Positions 1 through 7,615 of a DNA stretch of 45,091 nt are shown here, in pieces; position 1 is the stretch's first letter, and every line of letters starts with the position of its first letter. Position numbers and translations under genes: made by a program. Origin of the DNA: DAOUMU01 sp034409055 (GTDB lineage Bacteria; Chloroflexota; Anaerolineae; 4572-78; J111); the NCBI GenBank assembly GCA_034409055.1, contig DAOUMU010000436.1, positions 1-45,091 of the forward strand, in the 5' to 3' direction. Below the pieces are notes generated by a model that searched no databases, was not told the origin of the DNA, and saw only the letters and a list, made by a program, of their open reading frames with translations.

Positions 1-101
1 TGTCATTCCGAGGAGCGCAGCGACGAGGAATCTCCAGCAACGAGGACAAATTCAAGGCGAAATAGGAGATTCTTCGCTCCCTGTGGTCGCTCAGAATGAC
101 A
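1..101. repeat. Dispersed inverted-repeat element
   Basis: The ends form a long imperfect inverted repeat. The left arm begins TGTCATTCCGAG and runs to GAATCTCC (1-35); the right arm (65-101), reverse-complemented, begins TGTCATTCTGAGCG and also ends in GAATCTCC. The middle is unrelated. This type of sequence is widely dispersed in environmental bacterial genomes and, where it falls inside genes, encodes peptides like HSERSEE. It may be a MITE- or REP-like non-autonomous repeat. The window starts exactly at the left end, so the outer flank cannot be checked. Confidence 0.75.
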
Positions 102-123
102 TAATCCGAAATGTCAACACGCC

Positions 124-146
124 CTAGAGCAAATTTGGATGTACCG
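124..146. repeat. Solo end of the CAGTRGATCC MITE-like family
   Basis: Reverse-complemented, this stretch reads CGGTACATCC then AAATTTGCTCTAG. It matches the left end of the element at 14733-14817 with one mismatch over 23 bases. The matching other end is not in the window, so it is a solo or truncated end. It finishes 11 bases before the start codon of the gene at 158 and so forms that gene's immediate leader. Confidence 0.6.
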
Positions 147-157
147 AGTCTTTACTT

Positions 158-700
158 ATGCGTAAGTTACTCATTGTCGCTGTCTTATTCATGATCGCTT
201 TGGGAGTGATTGGGGTGGGGTGGTTCTTGCCCCGCCTGCCGTTCACTGGTCCTTGGCGTGGTCGTGTCGTCGATGCTACTACGGGGCAACCGATTCCCGG
301 CGTCACCATCGCGGCTGAGTGGTGGTGCCACGACAATCCCCTCCCCGATGGACCTGGCCATTATACCATTCGTGCTGCCGCCAACTCGGATATCGACGGC
401 CAATTCACACTCACCCCGCCGGTTCGCCGGGGTGGCTGGTTTGGTACCCACTTTGCCCTGGTGGTTCGAGCCAGAGAATATATTGACGCTGTCTTCATCG
501 TTGACCCAAACAACACCCCTCTACCACCGAGTACCGCTACCTGGCCGTTTGTGGATACCACCATCCACACCTCCCTGCCGGCCACAATGACCATCGAGTT
601 GCAACCGGCAAAGCCCGTCCTGTTGAAAGCCCTGGAGTCATCTGACCCGCTGATTCGGCAGACGGCAGAAGAAGAACTACAGGAGCTGGAGGGTAACTGA
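158..700 (+). CDS. Small exported protein with a carboxypeptidase-regulatory-like domain
   Basis: 180 residues. Residues 1-24 form a basic start followed by one hydrophobic segment (signal peptide or membrane anchor; no lipobox cysteine seen). Residues 33-80 read like a carboxypeptidase-regulatory-like/CNA-B beta-sandwich, with GRVVDATTGQPIPGVTI followed by a DIDGQFTL strand. The tail (about 150-180, ALESSDPLIRQTAEEELQ) is helical and resembles half a HEAT repeat. The protein probably sits on the outer face of the membrane; no enzymatic motif is visible. The ATG at 158 has no clear Shine-Dalgarno and lies just behind a repeat end, so its native promoter may be displaced. Functional link to the glycan genes downstream is unknown. 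Confidence 0.7.
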   Translation: MRKLLIVAVLFMIALGVIGVGWFLPRLPFTGPWRGRVVDATTGQPIPGVTIAAEWWCHDNPLPDGPGHYTIRAAANSDIDGQFTLTPPVRRGGWFGTHFALVVRAREYIDAVFIVDPNNTPLPPSTATWPFVDTTIHTSLPATMTIELQPAKPVLLKALESSDPLIRQTAEEELQELEGN

Positions 701-713
701 TAAAATGTAGGCT

Positions 714-821
714 CAGTGGATCCAATTTTTGCGGAGTGAGGCACGCCCACGTGCGGCGTTATTCGGCACGTGGGCGTGCTGGTTTATGCCCTGTGGGTGC
801 TCCTTAAATTTGGATCTACTG
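714..821. mobile_element. MITE-like element, 108 bp, with 5-bp target duplication
   Basis: Terminal inverted repeats are CAGTGGATCC+AATTTT on the left and AAATTT+GGATCTACTG on the right. They are flanked by the direct repeat AGGCT at 709-713 and 822-826, a 5-bp target-site duplication. Inside is a perfect 14-bp palindrome pair, GCACGCCCACGTGC at 741-754 and its complement at 766-779, which would fold into a strong hairpin. No coding capacity. Related copies lie at 14733-14817 and 34606-34720; 24 bases of the left end are shared with the latter (one mismatch) and the segment TTATGCCCTGTGGGT recurs in both. Confidence 0.8.
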
Positions 822-900
822 AGGCTATTTTACCAGTAAAACTGGTAGTTCATGGTAGAATATAAATCCTCATCGTATCATCTCAATAATTCGGGGTTGG

Positions 901-971
901 GTAGGGGCGAGGCAACTCGGAGAACAGGTTGTTTGCTTCGAGACTCTCAATCCGAGTTGCCTCGCCCCTAC
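901..971. repeat. Perfect 21-bp inverted repeat (long hairpin)
   Basis: The 21-base arms 901-921 (starting GTAGGGGCGAGG) and 951-971 are exactly complementary, separated by a 29-base loop. A run of five T follows the right arm, so the structure could terminate transcription. The core GTAGGGGCGA is also typical of widely dispersed bacterial hairpin repeats, which seems the better reading because no gene ends close upstream. Confidence 0.75.
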
Positions 972-1040
972 TTTTTGAGAAGATACTCCTCATCAAGCCT
1001 CAAAACTGATCCTGGGATGCCCCTTCCTTACCACCAGGAT

Positions 1041-1069
1041 TTGACACAATCTGTTCTTTTCTTTAATAT
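1041..1069 (+). promoter_or_regulatory. Sigma70-like promoter for the GT-C gene at 1231
   Basis: A perfect -35 box TTGACA (1041-1046) is followed after 17 bases by TAATAT (1064-1069, four of six consensus bases). The predicted start near 1076 would leave a leader of about 155 bases before the ATG at 1231. The rest of 701-1230 holds the MITE-like element and the hairpin; no gene is seen there. Confidence 0.5.
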
Positions 1070-1230
1070 TTTGCGACTCGGAGTGGAGTGCTGACAACCG
1101 CAAAATACTTATTGAGAACGAATCAAGTTAAATTCTGGAATTCTCTGGACCAGAATACGACGACATTCCTTTGGTCTCACCATTCTGCACTCCGGTAGGC
1201 AGATTCATAATGGCGTGACCATTTTTGCTT

Positions 1231-4200
1231 ATGACGGATATATTTATCGAAAAAAGACCATCTCGTAGTTTGGCCAGCTCAAGGTTAAGCCTCAATATCC
1301 GGTGGCAGCGTTTGGCCTTGCCTTTGGGCGTATTTCTGGTAGCCCTCCTGCCCCGTATCCTGAGTCTGAACGCCTTCCTGACCGCCGATGAAGATGACCA
1401 GATCATGTTTGCTCACCTTTTTTTGAAATCGGCCTTGCAGGGAAACTGGAGCGGCGCCCTGGTTTTGGGCTACCCTGGCGTACCTACCTTGATTTTAGGT
1501 GCCGCCGGTGTTGGTTTACGTTACTTGTTTCATTACATGGGGTGGTTACCCCTGTCCTGGGTGACGGCTGATCTGTTCACCACCATTGACCAGGTCACAA
1601 CCCGATTTGGCGCATTTCAATATCCCCTGGATTTTCTGCTGTGGGTGCGCGTACCGATGGCCTTGGTGGCCTCCTTGAGTATTCTGGGTATTTACTTGTT
1701 GACCAGGCGGTTACTGGATGAACGCTTGGCTTTGTGCGCAGCGTTGATTATAGCCTTCGATCCTTTTATTTTAGCCCATAGCCGGGTGATTCATGTTGAT
1801 GCCCCCCTGGCTTATTTTATGTTTCTCTCCTTTCTGGCCTTTTTGCTTTATCTGGATCATGGGGTCTGGAAATGGCTACTCCTGTCCGGTCTGTTTGGCG
1901 GCCTGGCTGTTCTGAGCAAAACTCCTGCCGCCTTGTTGGGGCCGATTTTGGTGGTCAGTGGGGCATTTTACGCGCTTTTCCCGCCACCCGGCCTGGACCG
2001 CTCGGTGCGCTGGAAAAGGTTGGGTTTGGCCCTGGTCGGCTGGGGCATTATTGCTGTGGTGGCATTTTTTGCCTTATGGCCTTCGATGTGGACCCGCCCC
2101 ATATATGCCGTTGAATGGATCATTCGTAATATTCAAAGTGTCAACCGTACGGCTCATCCCACCACCGGCATCTTCTGGGGAGAGCACCAGAGTGATCAAA
2201 ACCCCCTTTATTATTTGATCGTCTTTCCCTACCATCTAACGCCCTTAACGACAGTGGGCCTGGTAGCCGGTTTGAGTATGATTGTAACTGGTTTGGCCGT
2301 CCGCTGGCGCAAATCCGCCGTGACCGGTAATTGGGCGGCCAGTAAACTACCTCTGGCCCTCGGCCTGGTCACTTATGTGATCATTTTTGTGGCGCCTATT
2401 TCCGCTATTTCCCGGCGGGGAGATCGCTATATCCTGCCCGTCTTTTTTGCCACGGGCCTACTTTCGGTGCTGGCGCTGTGGTGGCTGGCCCCCCTGGTGA
2501 AACGGGGTCTGCCGGCATTTGTGAGCCGATTTGAGTTAACATCGGCTCGGATCGTCGGTGTGGCCATTTTGGTCCAGGCTTTCTTTGTCCTGATGTACCA
2601 TCCCTATTATCTGGCTTACTACAATCCGGTGGTAGGCGGGTATCGCACGGCCCCCTACCGGGTTAACATTGGTTGGGGTGAGGGATTGGATCTGGCCGCG
2701 CAGTATCTAAATAGGATAACCGGAGGCCAAACAGCTCAAGTGGCGGCCTGGTATAGCGCTCAATTCGCCCCCTTTTATCGCGGCCAAACGATTGATTTGT
2801 CTAACTATAGCTCCGCCCTGACCGGGGATTATACGGTATTTTACATTAACCAGGTACAGCGCAATTTCCCCAGTAAAGAAATATTGGCTTATTTCCGGGA
2901 GCGCGAACCTTTGCATGTGGTTAAAATAGGCGGTATTGAGTATGCCTGGATTTATGAAGGACCGGTTGTTAGCCAAACCCCACCTGAAGAGTACATTTTT
3001 CCTGTTGAAGCCCTCCTGGGCGGTGGGGCTCGTTTAATTGGCCTGGATGTGTCCCCCCTAACGATGCCGGCCGATGCCTATGCGTTGTCGTCTGTGAAAA
3101 ACGGTACTACCTCTACGCTTTCCCCCTGGAGTAGGAAGGCCGGGCTGCCGGTTACCCTCTATTGGGAAACCGTCGGCCAGATTCATGGGGAACATAACAT
3201 TTATATCCGTCTGGTGGATGATGAGGGTAACACCTGGGGACGGGTGGACCGGATGATATTGAGTGGATTGTGGCGACCGGACCGCTGGCATACTGATTAC
3301 TTTCTTAGAGATGAATACAGGCTGCTAATTGACCCGGCTACACCACCGGGCACTTACCATTTTGAAGTCAGTATGTACGATTTTGTCACCGGTCAAAGTT
3401 ACGGGGTGGTCAAGAACATTGGTCAAATCACTCTCACCCCACCCCAGGCACTACCCCGCCCTGATGATCTTAATCTGCCAACCAATTTGTCAGTGCCCAT
3501 CAATAAGTGGCTGACGCTGGTGGGCCATAATTATCTGGATAGCCGGTTTCCTCCTGGAGCCGAAATTGTTGGCAAAATTTTCTGGCAGGCGACAAACCCT
3601 ATGGACGAAGATTATACGGTCCAATTTTCACTCCTGGCTCCAGACAATACCCAATATGTTGTGGCCGAAATGCCTTTGTCTGACTCATACCCCACCTCTG
3701 AGTGGCGACGTTCTGAAGTCGTTGGTAGTGCCTATCGCTTCCTGATCCCGGCCGTCGCCCCGCCCGGTGACTATCCATTGTTGGTCAATGTGGTTGATCC
3801 CCAGACCGGCCAGCGGGTTGGTGTGGCTACAACCCTGGCCACGATCACCGTTGAAGCCCGTGAGCGAAACTTTGAATTACCCCGGGATGTAGTGCCTATT
3901 TCGGCTGTTGTCGATAATAAGATTGAACTTGTTGGTTACAAATTGATTGACGAGACGGTCGCTCCCCGGGAAACCTTTGGCCTCACCCTCTACTGGCGTA
4001 GCCTGCGCTTTGCCGAGGAAAATTACACCGTGTTTGTGCATGCGGTGGGGCCTGACCAGGTGATGCGGGGACAATGGGATAGTATGCCGGTGCAGGGAAC
4101 AGCCCCAACCAGCGGCTGGATTCCCGGCCAGATCATTGAAGACCATTATGAAATACCTATGGCCAAAGACGCCCCTCCCTGGAAGTATGACATCTTTGTG

Positions 4201-4308
4201 GGCATGTATAACGCCGCCACCGCCAAACGTCTCCCCTTGACCAGCCCAAATGCACCCATTTCCGACAATCGAGTTTGGTTAACCCGGGTGCAAGTGGTCG
4301 AAAAGTAA
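1231..4308 (+). CDS. GT39-type membrane glycosyltransferase with three C-terminal beta-domains
   Basis: 1025 residues from ATG 1231; the frame opens two codons earlier at TTG, but ATG is preferred. Residues about 30-460 are a polytopic GT-C core. The first outer loop carries TADEDD (acidic residues 53-56), the usual place of the catalytic acid in ArnT/PMT-like enzymes, and SRVIHVDAP follows later. These enzymes transfer a sugar from polyprenyl phosphate on the outer membrane face. From about 585 come three copies (about 585-735, 745-873, 880-1025) of a beta-sandwich recognised by GLTLYWRSL, YTVFVHAVG, a W-x-PG step and DIFVGMYN. The same domain ends four other GT-C proteins in this window. 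Sugar and acceptor are unknown. Confidence 0.8.
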   Translation: MTDIFIEKRPSRSLASSRLSLNIRWQRLALPLGVFLVALLPRILSLNAFLTADEDDQIMFAHLFLKSALQGNWSGALVLGYPGVPTLILGAAGVGLRYLFHYMGWLPLSWVTADLFTTIDQVTTRFGAFQYPLDFLLWVRVPMALVASLSILGIYLLTRRLLDERLALCAALIIAFDPFILAHSRVIHVDAPLAYFMFLSFLAFLLYLDHGVWKWLLLSGLFGGLAVLSKTPAALLGPILVVSGAFYALFPPPGLDRSVRWKRLGLALVGWGIIAVVAFFALWPSMWTRPIYAVEWIIRNIQSVNRTAHPTTGIFWGEHQSDQNPLYYLIVFPYHLTPLTTVGLVAGLSMIVTGLAVRWRKSAVTGNWAASKLPLALGLVTYVIIFVAPISAISRRGDRYILPVFFATGLLSVLALWWLAPLVKRGLPAFVSRFELTSARIVGVAILVQAFFVLMYHPYYLAYYNPVVGGYRTAPYRVNIGWGEGLDLAAQYLNRITGGQTAQVAAWYSAQFAPFYRGQTIDLSNYSSALTGDYTVFYINQVQRNFPSKEILAYFREREPLHVVKIGGIEYAWIYEGPVVSQTPPEEYIFPVEALLGGGARLIGLDVSPLTMPADAYALSSVKNGTTSTLSPWSRKAGLPVTLYWETVGQIHGEHNIYIRLVDDEGNTWGRVDRMILSGLWRPDRWHTDYFLRDEYRLLIDPATPPGTYHFEVSMYDFVTGQSYGVVKNIGQITLTPPQALPRPDDLNLPTNLSVPINKWLTLVGHNYLDSRFPPGAEIVGKIFWQATNPMDEDYTVQFSLLAPDNTQYVVAEMPLSDSYPTSEWRRSEVVGSAYRFLIPAVAPPGDYPLLVNVVDPQTGQRVGVATTLATITVEARERNFELPRDVVPISAVVDNKIELVGYKLIDETVAPRETFGLTLYWRSLRFAEENYTVFVHAVGPDQVMRGQWDSMPVQGTAPTSGWIPGQIIEDHYEIPMAKDAPPWKYDIFVGMYNAATAKRLPLTSPNAPISDNRVWLTRVQVVEK

Positions 4309-4317
4309 AGTCAATGA

Positions 4318-4347
4318 TCAATTAGCAATTAACAATTGGCAATTGAA
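4318..4347. repeat. AATT-rich short repeat
   Basis: Alternating AATTAGC, AATTAAC, AATTGGC and AATTGAAG units lie between two GT-C genes. A related stretch recurs inside the 4386 gene near 5394-5410 and at 12416-12448, where it forms the likely promoter of the next gene. The 77-base intergenic gap otherwise shows nothing. Confidence 0.6.
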
Positions 4348-4385
4348 GAGGATCGTTCCTTTCGTTGTATTGACGGCTTTAACTT

Positions 4386-7300
4386 ATGCACGGAAATAAC
4401 GTATCACGTATCACGCATCACGCATCACGTTATTCGCCCTACGGGGCCACGTTTCATACCAGAGAATGGGCCATTCTTGGCCTTTTTTCTTGTTTAACGC
4501 TGATTATGCTTTTGCCCCTTTCCATCCACCCATCAAGCATGGTGCCGGAACCGACCGATCCCCTGCTGAACGTGTGGCGCATGCAGTGGAACGCTCGCGC
4601 TTTTCTGGCCGGGCCGGATGGTATCGCCAATCTGTTCAATACCAACATTTTCTACCCTTTTCCCCTGACTCTGGCTTACAGTGAACATTTCTTAATGATT
4701 GCTGCGCAGGCTCTGCCCTTTCTTCTGGTCGCCAATAGCCATTTGGTAGGGCTAAACCTCTCAGCGCTGATCACTTTTATTCTGTCCGGTTATGCCATGT
4801 ATCTGCTGGTCACAGACTGGACCGGTCATCGCTGGGCGGGATTGCTGGCTGGTGTCCTGTTTGCCTTTTCTCCTCATCGCTTTGGACAACTGAATCACCT
4901 GGAATTACTGGTGACCCAGTGGATGCCACTGACCTTACTGGCCTTACATTGGACCCTGATCCGGCCTGGCCTGCGTTATCCTCTTTTGTTTGGTTTGTTT
5001 TTTAACCTGCAGGCCCTATCCGGCTTTCACTTTTCCCTCAATTTAACCCTGGCCTGCCTTTTGCTGGCCCTGATTTACACGCTAACCGGTCGGGTCTACT
5101 GGCGACCGGGCTTGTGGATAGCGGCGGTATTGTCCATTCTGGTCACATTGCTCCTAAATTGGCCTGTGTGGCGCATGTACCTCCGTTTCAGCGATGTCAT
5201 GGGCGCTGTTCGCACTCCCGGCGAAGTGCGCATCTACAGCGCCGCTCTGACCGATTACTTGACCACCATCCCGCACAATCGGCTCTACGGCTGGACCTTT
5301 GGCCGCTGGCAGGCCGAAGGACATCAATTTCAGCCGTTAATGCCGGTGGGCGTGGTCGGCTTGTTATTAGCTCTCATAGGCATGGTCTCTCAATTATCAA
5401 TTGTCAATTTCAGAAGACGCAGGCCAAAATTTGCAGGACAGGTGTCCAAAGACTCAAGCCCCAGATTCAAAACACGCAACACGCAATCCTGTCCTGAGCG
5501 AAGCCGAAGGGACGCAACACGCAACACGCAACAGTCTACCTACGCCTTCCCAACCATCATTTTCCTCTTACTCCTGACCTTTCTCTCCCTCCTCCTTTCC
5601 TTTGGGCTCAATGAGAACGCGCTGGGACCCGGTCTGGCTCCCCTCTTGAGATTTTCGCCCTATTTCTGGCTGTATGATCATGTTTCCTTCTTTCAGGGGA
5701 TTCGTGTGCCAGGTCGTTTTGGAGTCTTGGCGGTACTTGGCCTGGTCGGTCTGGCTGGCTGGGGTGTGGCTCGCATCTTGCCTCCCCCCGCCTACCTTCC
5801 ACCTCCAAAACTCGCTGGCCAAGTGTCTAAAATCGTAAATCGTAAATCGAAAATCGTAAGTCCAGTCTTGGGAGTTGGCCTGACCATATTGATCCTCCTC
5901 GAGTCTTGGTCCGTGCCTCTGATCGGTCCGGAGTTTCCGGCGGGACAGGACATCCCCCCGGTTTACCATTGGCTCCGCGACGAAACCCCGGCGGACACGG
6001 TGGTGTTGGAACTCCCTTTCCAGGGACCTTCAGAGTTTATTTACGAGCATTATTCATCCTACCATTGGCGGCGTATGGCCAATGGCGGCACCGGCTTTAC
6101 CCCGCCTATCTACAAAACATTACGCCAATGGTTTAATGCTTTCCCCGAGGCTCGCTCTGTTGACCTCATTCAGCAGATGGGCATTGGCCTGGTCATCTTG
6201 CATCCAGACTCTTACCAACCGGATGCCTGGCAGCGCGTACTGGCCGACTTGCCGCTTTATTTACCGGCTGTTGAACAGATCAACCAGGTGGGTGACGCTC
6301 TGGTTTTTCGTATAGCCAAATCGTTCTGCCAACCCGAGCCCGACGTGGTTCAGGCGACACTCACCCCGGCCGAACTGGATGACCTGCCAAATGCCATCTC
6401 AGTGACGTATCATAACGGTGGAAGCGCCGCCTTTGTGGCCGATGTGCGGCAGATTAGCCACTTGACTGTGGCCGGTAGAGCCGATAGAAACTTTACTGAG
6501 CCACTGGTGACGCCTGCCGGCGAAGCTCAAGCGGTCATCGTACCGCTGCGGAGTGAACAGCCAGCCTCTCATCTGACCGGGGCCTGGCTGGCCACCCTCG
6601 AGCGGACAATTTCTGTTGACCAGGCGCAAACCTTACCACTGTCCTCCTCACCGGTGGAGGCAGCGGAGGGCGGACAGTGGCAGCCCCTCAGCTTAAATTT
6701 TGCTGATGGGCCGCAGTTGATTGCCTACACCTTAACGGACCCTGCCACTGCCTGTAATGTACTGACGATAGCCTTAAATTGGGCGGAAGGCCAGGCTGGT
6801 GATACGGCTATGGTGCAACTGCTTGATCCCTTTGGCCGGGTAGTCATGGAAAGTATGACTCAACCCTGGACCGGCGACGCTGAAGACACCCCCGACCTAC
6901 ATACCTTACCCCTGGTTGGTTCGTTACCGGCCGGTCGCTATGGCCTGCGTGTTTCGGTCTGGACAGCCACCGGCACAGAGAGATTACCCATCACCGAGGC
7001 AGGCATTACCATCCCTACCGAGCAGATTCCACCCTTACCGGTGGTCATCCATCCCGCGCCTCGTTCTCTGGAGACCGGTCAGACCCTCTCACCGCCACCT
7101 CTCTTTGGGAACGTTCTCAGCTTGTTGGGAAGGCAGTTGGCCCAGGAGCGGGTTTCAGCCGGCGATTGGCTACGGTTTTCACTGGTTTGGCGAGCAGAAC
7201 AGCCCCTTGATACAGAGTTGACCGTTTTTACCCAACTGCTGGGCCCCGAGGGACAGGTGTGGGGCCAACGCGACAATCAGCCGGGTGGCGGTTGGTACGG

Positions 7301-7481
7301 TCTACCCCTCTGGCCACCCGGCCAGCCGGTCATCGATGATTACGCCTTTCAGCTTCAGCCCGACGCCCCCCCCGGTACGTACCGCCTTATTGTCGGGCTG
7401 TACCGCAGCGATACCTTGGAGCGGTTGCCTGTGCAAAGCGGGGGTGATTTTGTGGAAATAGCCACAGTGGTTGTGGAATGA
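4386..7481 (+). CDS. Large GT-C-like membrane protein with two C-terminal beta-domains
   Basis: 1031 residues. The polytopic core (about 27-500) has a conserved outer-loop acid in DPLLNVW (D58) and the phrase FAFSPHRFGQLNHLELL. Both match the downstream gene at 7587 (GFGDWGQN; LSPYHFLRIDLGHLNL), so the two are paralogs. They resemble Chloroflexota GT-C-like proteins usually annotated only as hypothetical membrane proteins. The end holds two beta-sandwich copies (about 775-890 and 900-1031) ending IVGLYRSDTLERLPV. The frame has absorbed repeats: heptads at residues 5-15, a CPERSRR-type insertion at about 337-387, and an AGQVSK-type insertion at about 475-494. All stay open. The start is uncertain because the first 20 residues are repeat-derived. 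Confidence 0.75.
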   Translation: MHGNNVSRITHHASRYSPYGATFHTREWAILGLFSCLTLIMLLPLSIHPSSMVPEPTDPLLNVWRMQWNARAFLAGPDGIANLFNTNIFYPFPLTLAYSEHFLMIAAQALPFLLVANSHLVGLNLSALITFILSGYAMYLLVTDWTGHRWAGLLAGVLFAFSPHRFGQLNHLELLVTQWMPLTLLALHWTLIRPGLRYPLLFGLFFNLQALSGFHFSLNLTLACLLLALIYTLTGRVYWRPGLWIAAVLSILVTLLLNWPVWRMYLRFSDVMGAVRTPGEVRIYSAALTDYLTTIPHNRLYGWTFGRWQAEGHQFQPLMPVGVVGLLLALIGMVSQLSIVNFRRRRPKFAGQVSKDSSPRFKTRNTQSCPERSRRDATRNTQQSTYAFPTIIFLLLLTFLSLLLSFGLNENALGPGLAPLLRFSPYFWLYDHVSFFQGIRVPGRFGVLAVLGLVGLAGWGVARILPPPAYLPPPKLAGQVSKIVNRKSKIVSPVLGVGLTILILLESWSVPLIGPEFPAGQDIPPVYHWLRDETPADTVVLELPFQGPSEFIYEHYSSYHWRRMANGGTGFTPPIYKTLRQWFNAFPEARSVDLIQQMGIGLVILHPDSYQPDAWQRVLADLPLYLPAVEQINQVGDALVFRIAKSFCQPEPDVVQATLTPAELDDLPNAISVTYHNGGSAAFVADVRQISHLTVAGRADRNFTEPLVTPAGEAQAVIVPLRSEQPASHLTGAWLATLERTISVDQAQTLPLSSSPVEAAEGGQWQPLSLNFADGPQLIAYTLTDPATACNVLTIALNWAEGQAGDTAMVQLLDPFGRVVMESMTQPWTGDAEDTPDLHTLPLVGSLPAGRYGLRVSVWTATGTERLPITEAGITIPTEQIPPLPVVIHPAPRSLETGQTLSPPPLFGNVLSLLGRQLAQERVSAGDWLRFSLVWRAEQPLDTELTVFTQLLGPEGQVWGQRDNQPGGGWYGLPLWPPGQPVIDDYAFQLQPDAPPGTYRLIVGLYRSDTLERLPVQSGGDFVEIATVVVE
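4400..4430 (+). repeat. Heptad tract CGTATCA/CGCATCA in the gene start
   Basis: Four to five 7-base units (cgtatca twice, cgcatca twice, then a degenerate unit) make up codons 5-15 of the GT-C gene at 4386. Loss or gain of one unit would shift the frame. Confidence 0.65.
5473..5537 (+). repeat. Heptad ACACGCA tracts around an ERSRR-type repeat
   Basis: Two tandem ACACGCA-type tracts flank the 21-base TCCTGAGCGAAGC...GAAGGGA unit at 5492-5512, which is read in frame as CPERSRR. This unit belongs to a dispersed repeat found in many environmental genomes. The block falls in a loop between two transmembrane segments of the gene at 4386 and keeps the frame. Confidence 0.7.
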
Positions 7482-7615
7482 GCGAATGGCGAATGGCGAA
7501 TAGGCGGATGGCGAATACCCTAACCGGGCACAGGTCAGCGAATGGCGAACCCATAGGGCAAGTGTGGCGAATGAGCGAATGAGCGAATGGCGAATAGGCG
7601 AATGGCGAATCTCCA
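7482..7615 (+). repeat. GCGAATG tandem repeat block
   Basis: The gap between the 4386 and 7587 genes is almost wholly built of GCGAATGG, GCGAATAG and GCGAATGA units, and it continues over the annotated start of the next gene. No promoter or Shine-Dalgarno can be distinguished inside it. Confidence 0.75.

Noticed and set aside
852..1094. 80-codon open frame on the + strand
   Set aside because: It runs through the perfect hairpin and has no domain, no conserved composition and no Shine-Dalgarno; it is a by-product of repeat DNA.
4400..4430. Tandem short repeats considered as a CRISPR array
   Set aside because: Units are 7-8 bases with no unique spacers, and no cas gene is in the window.
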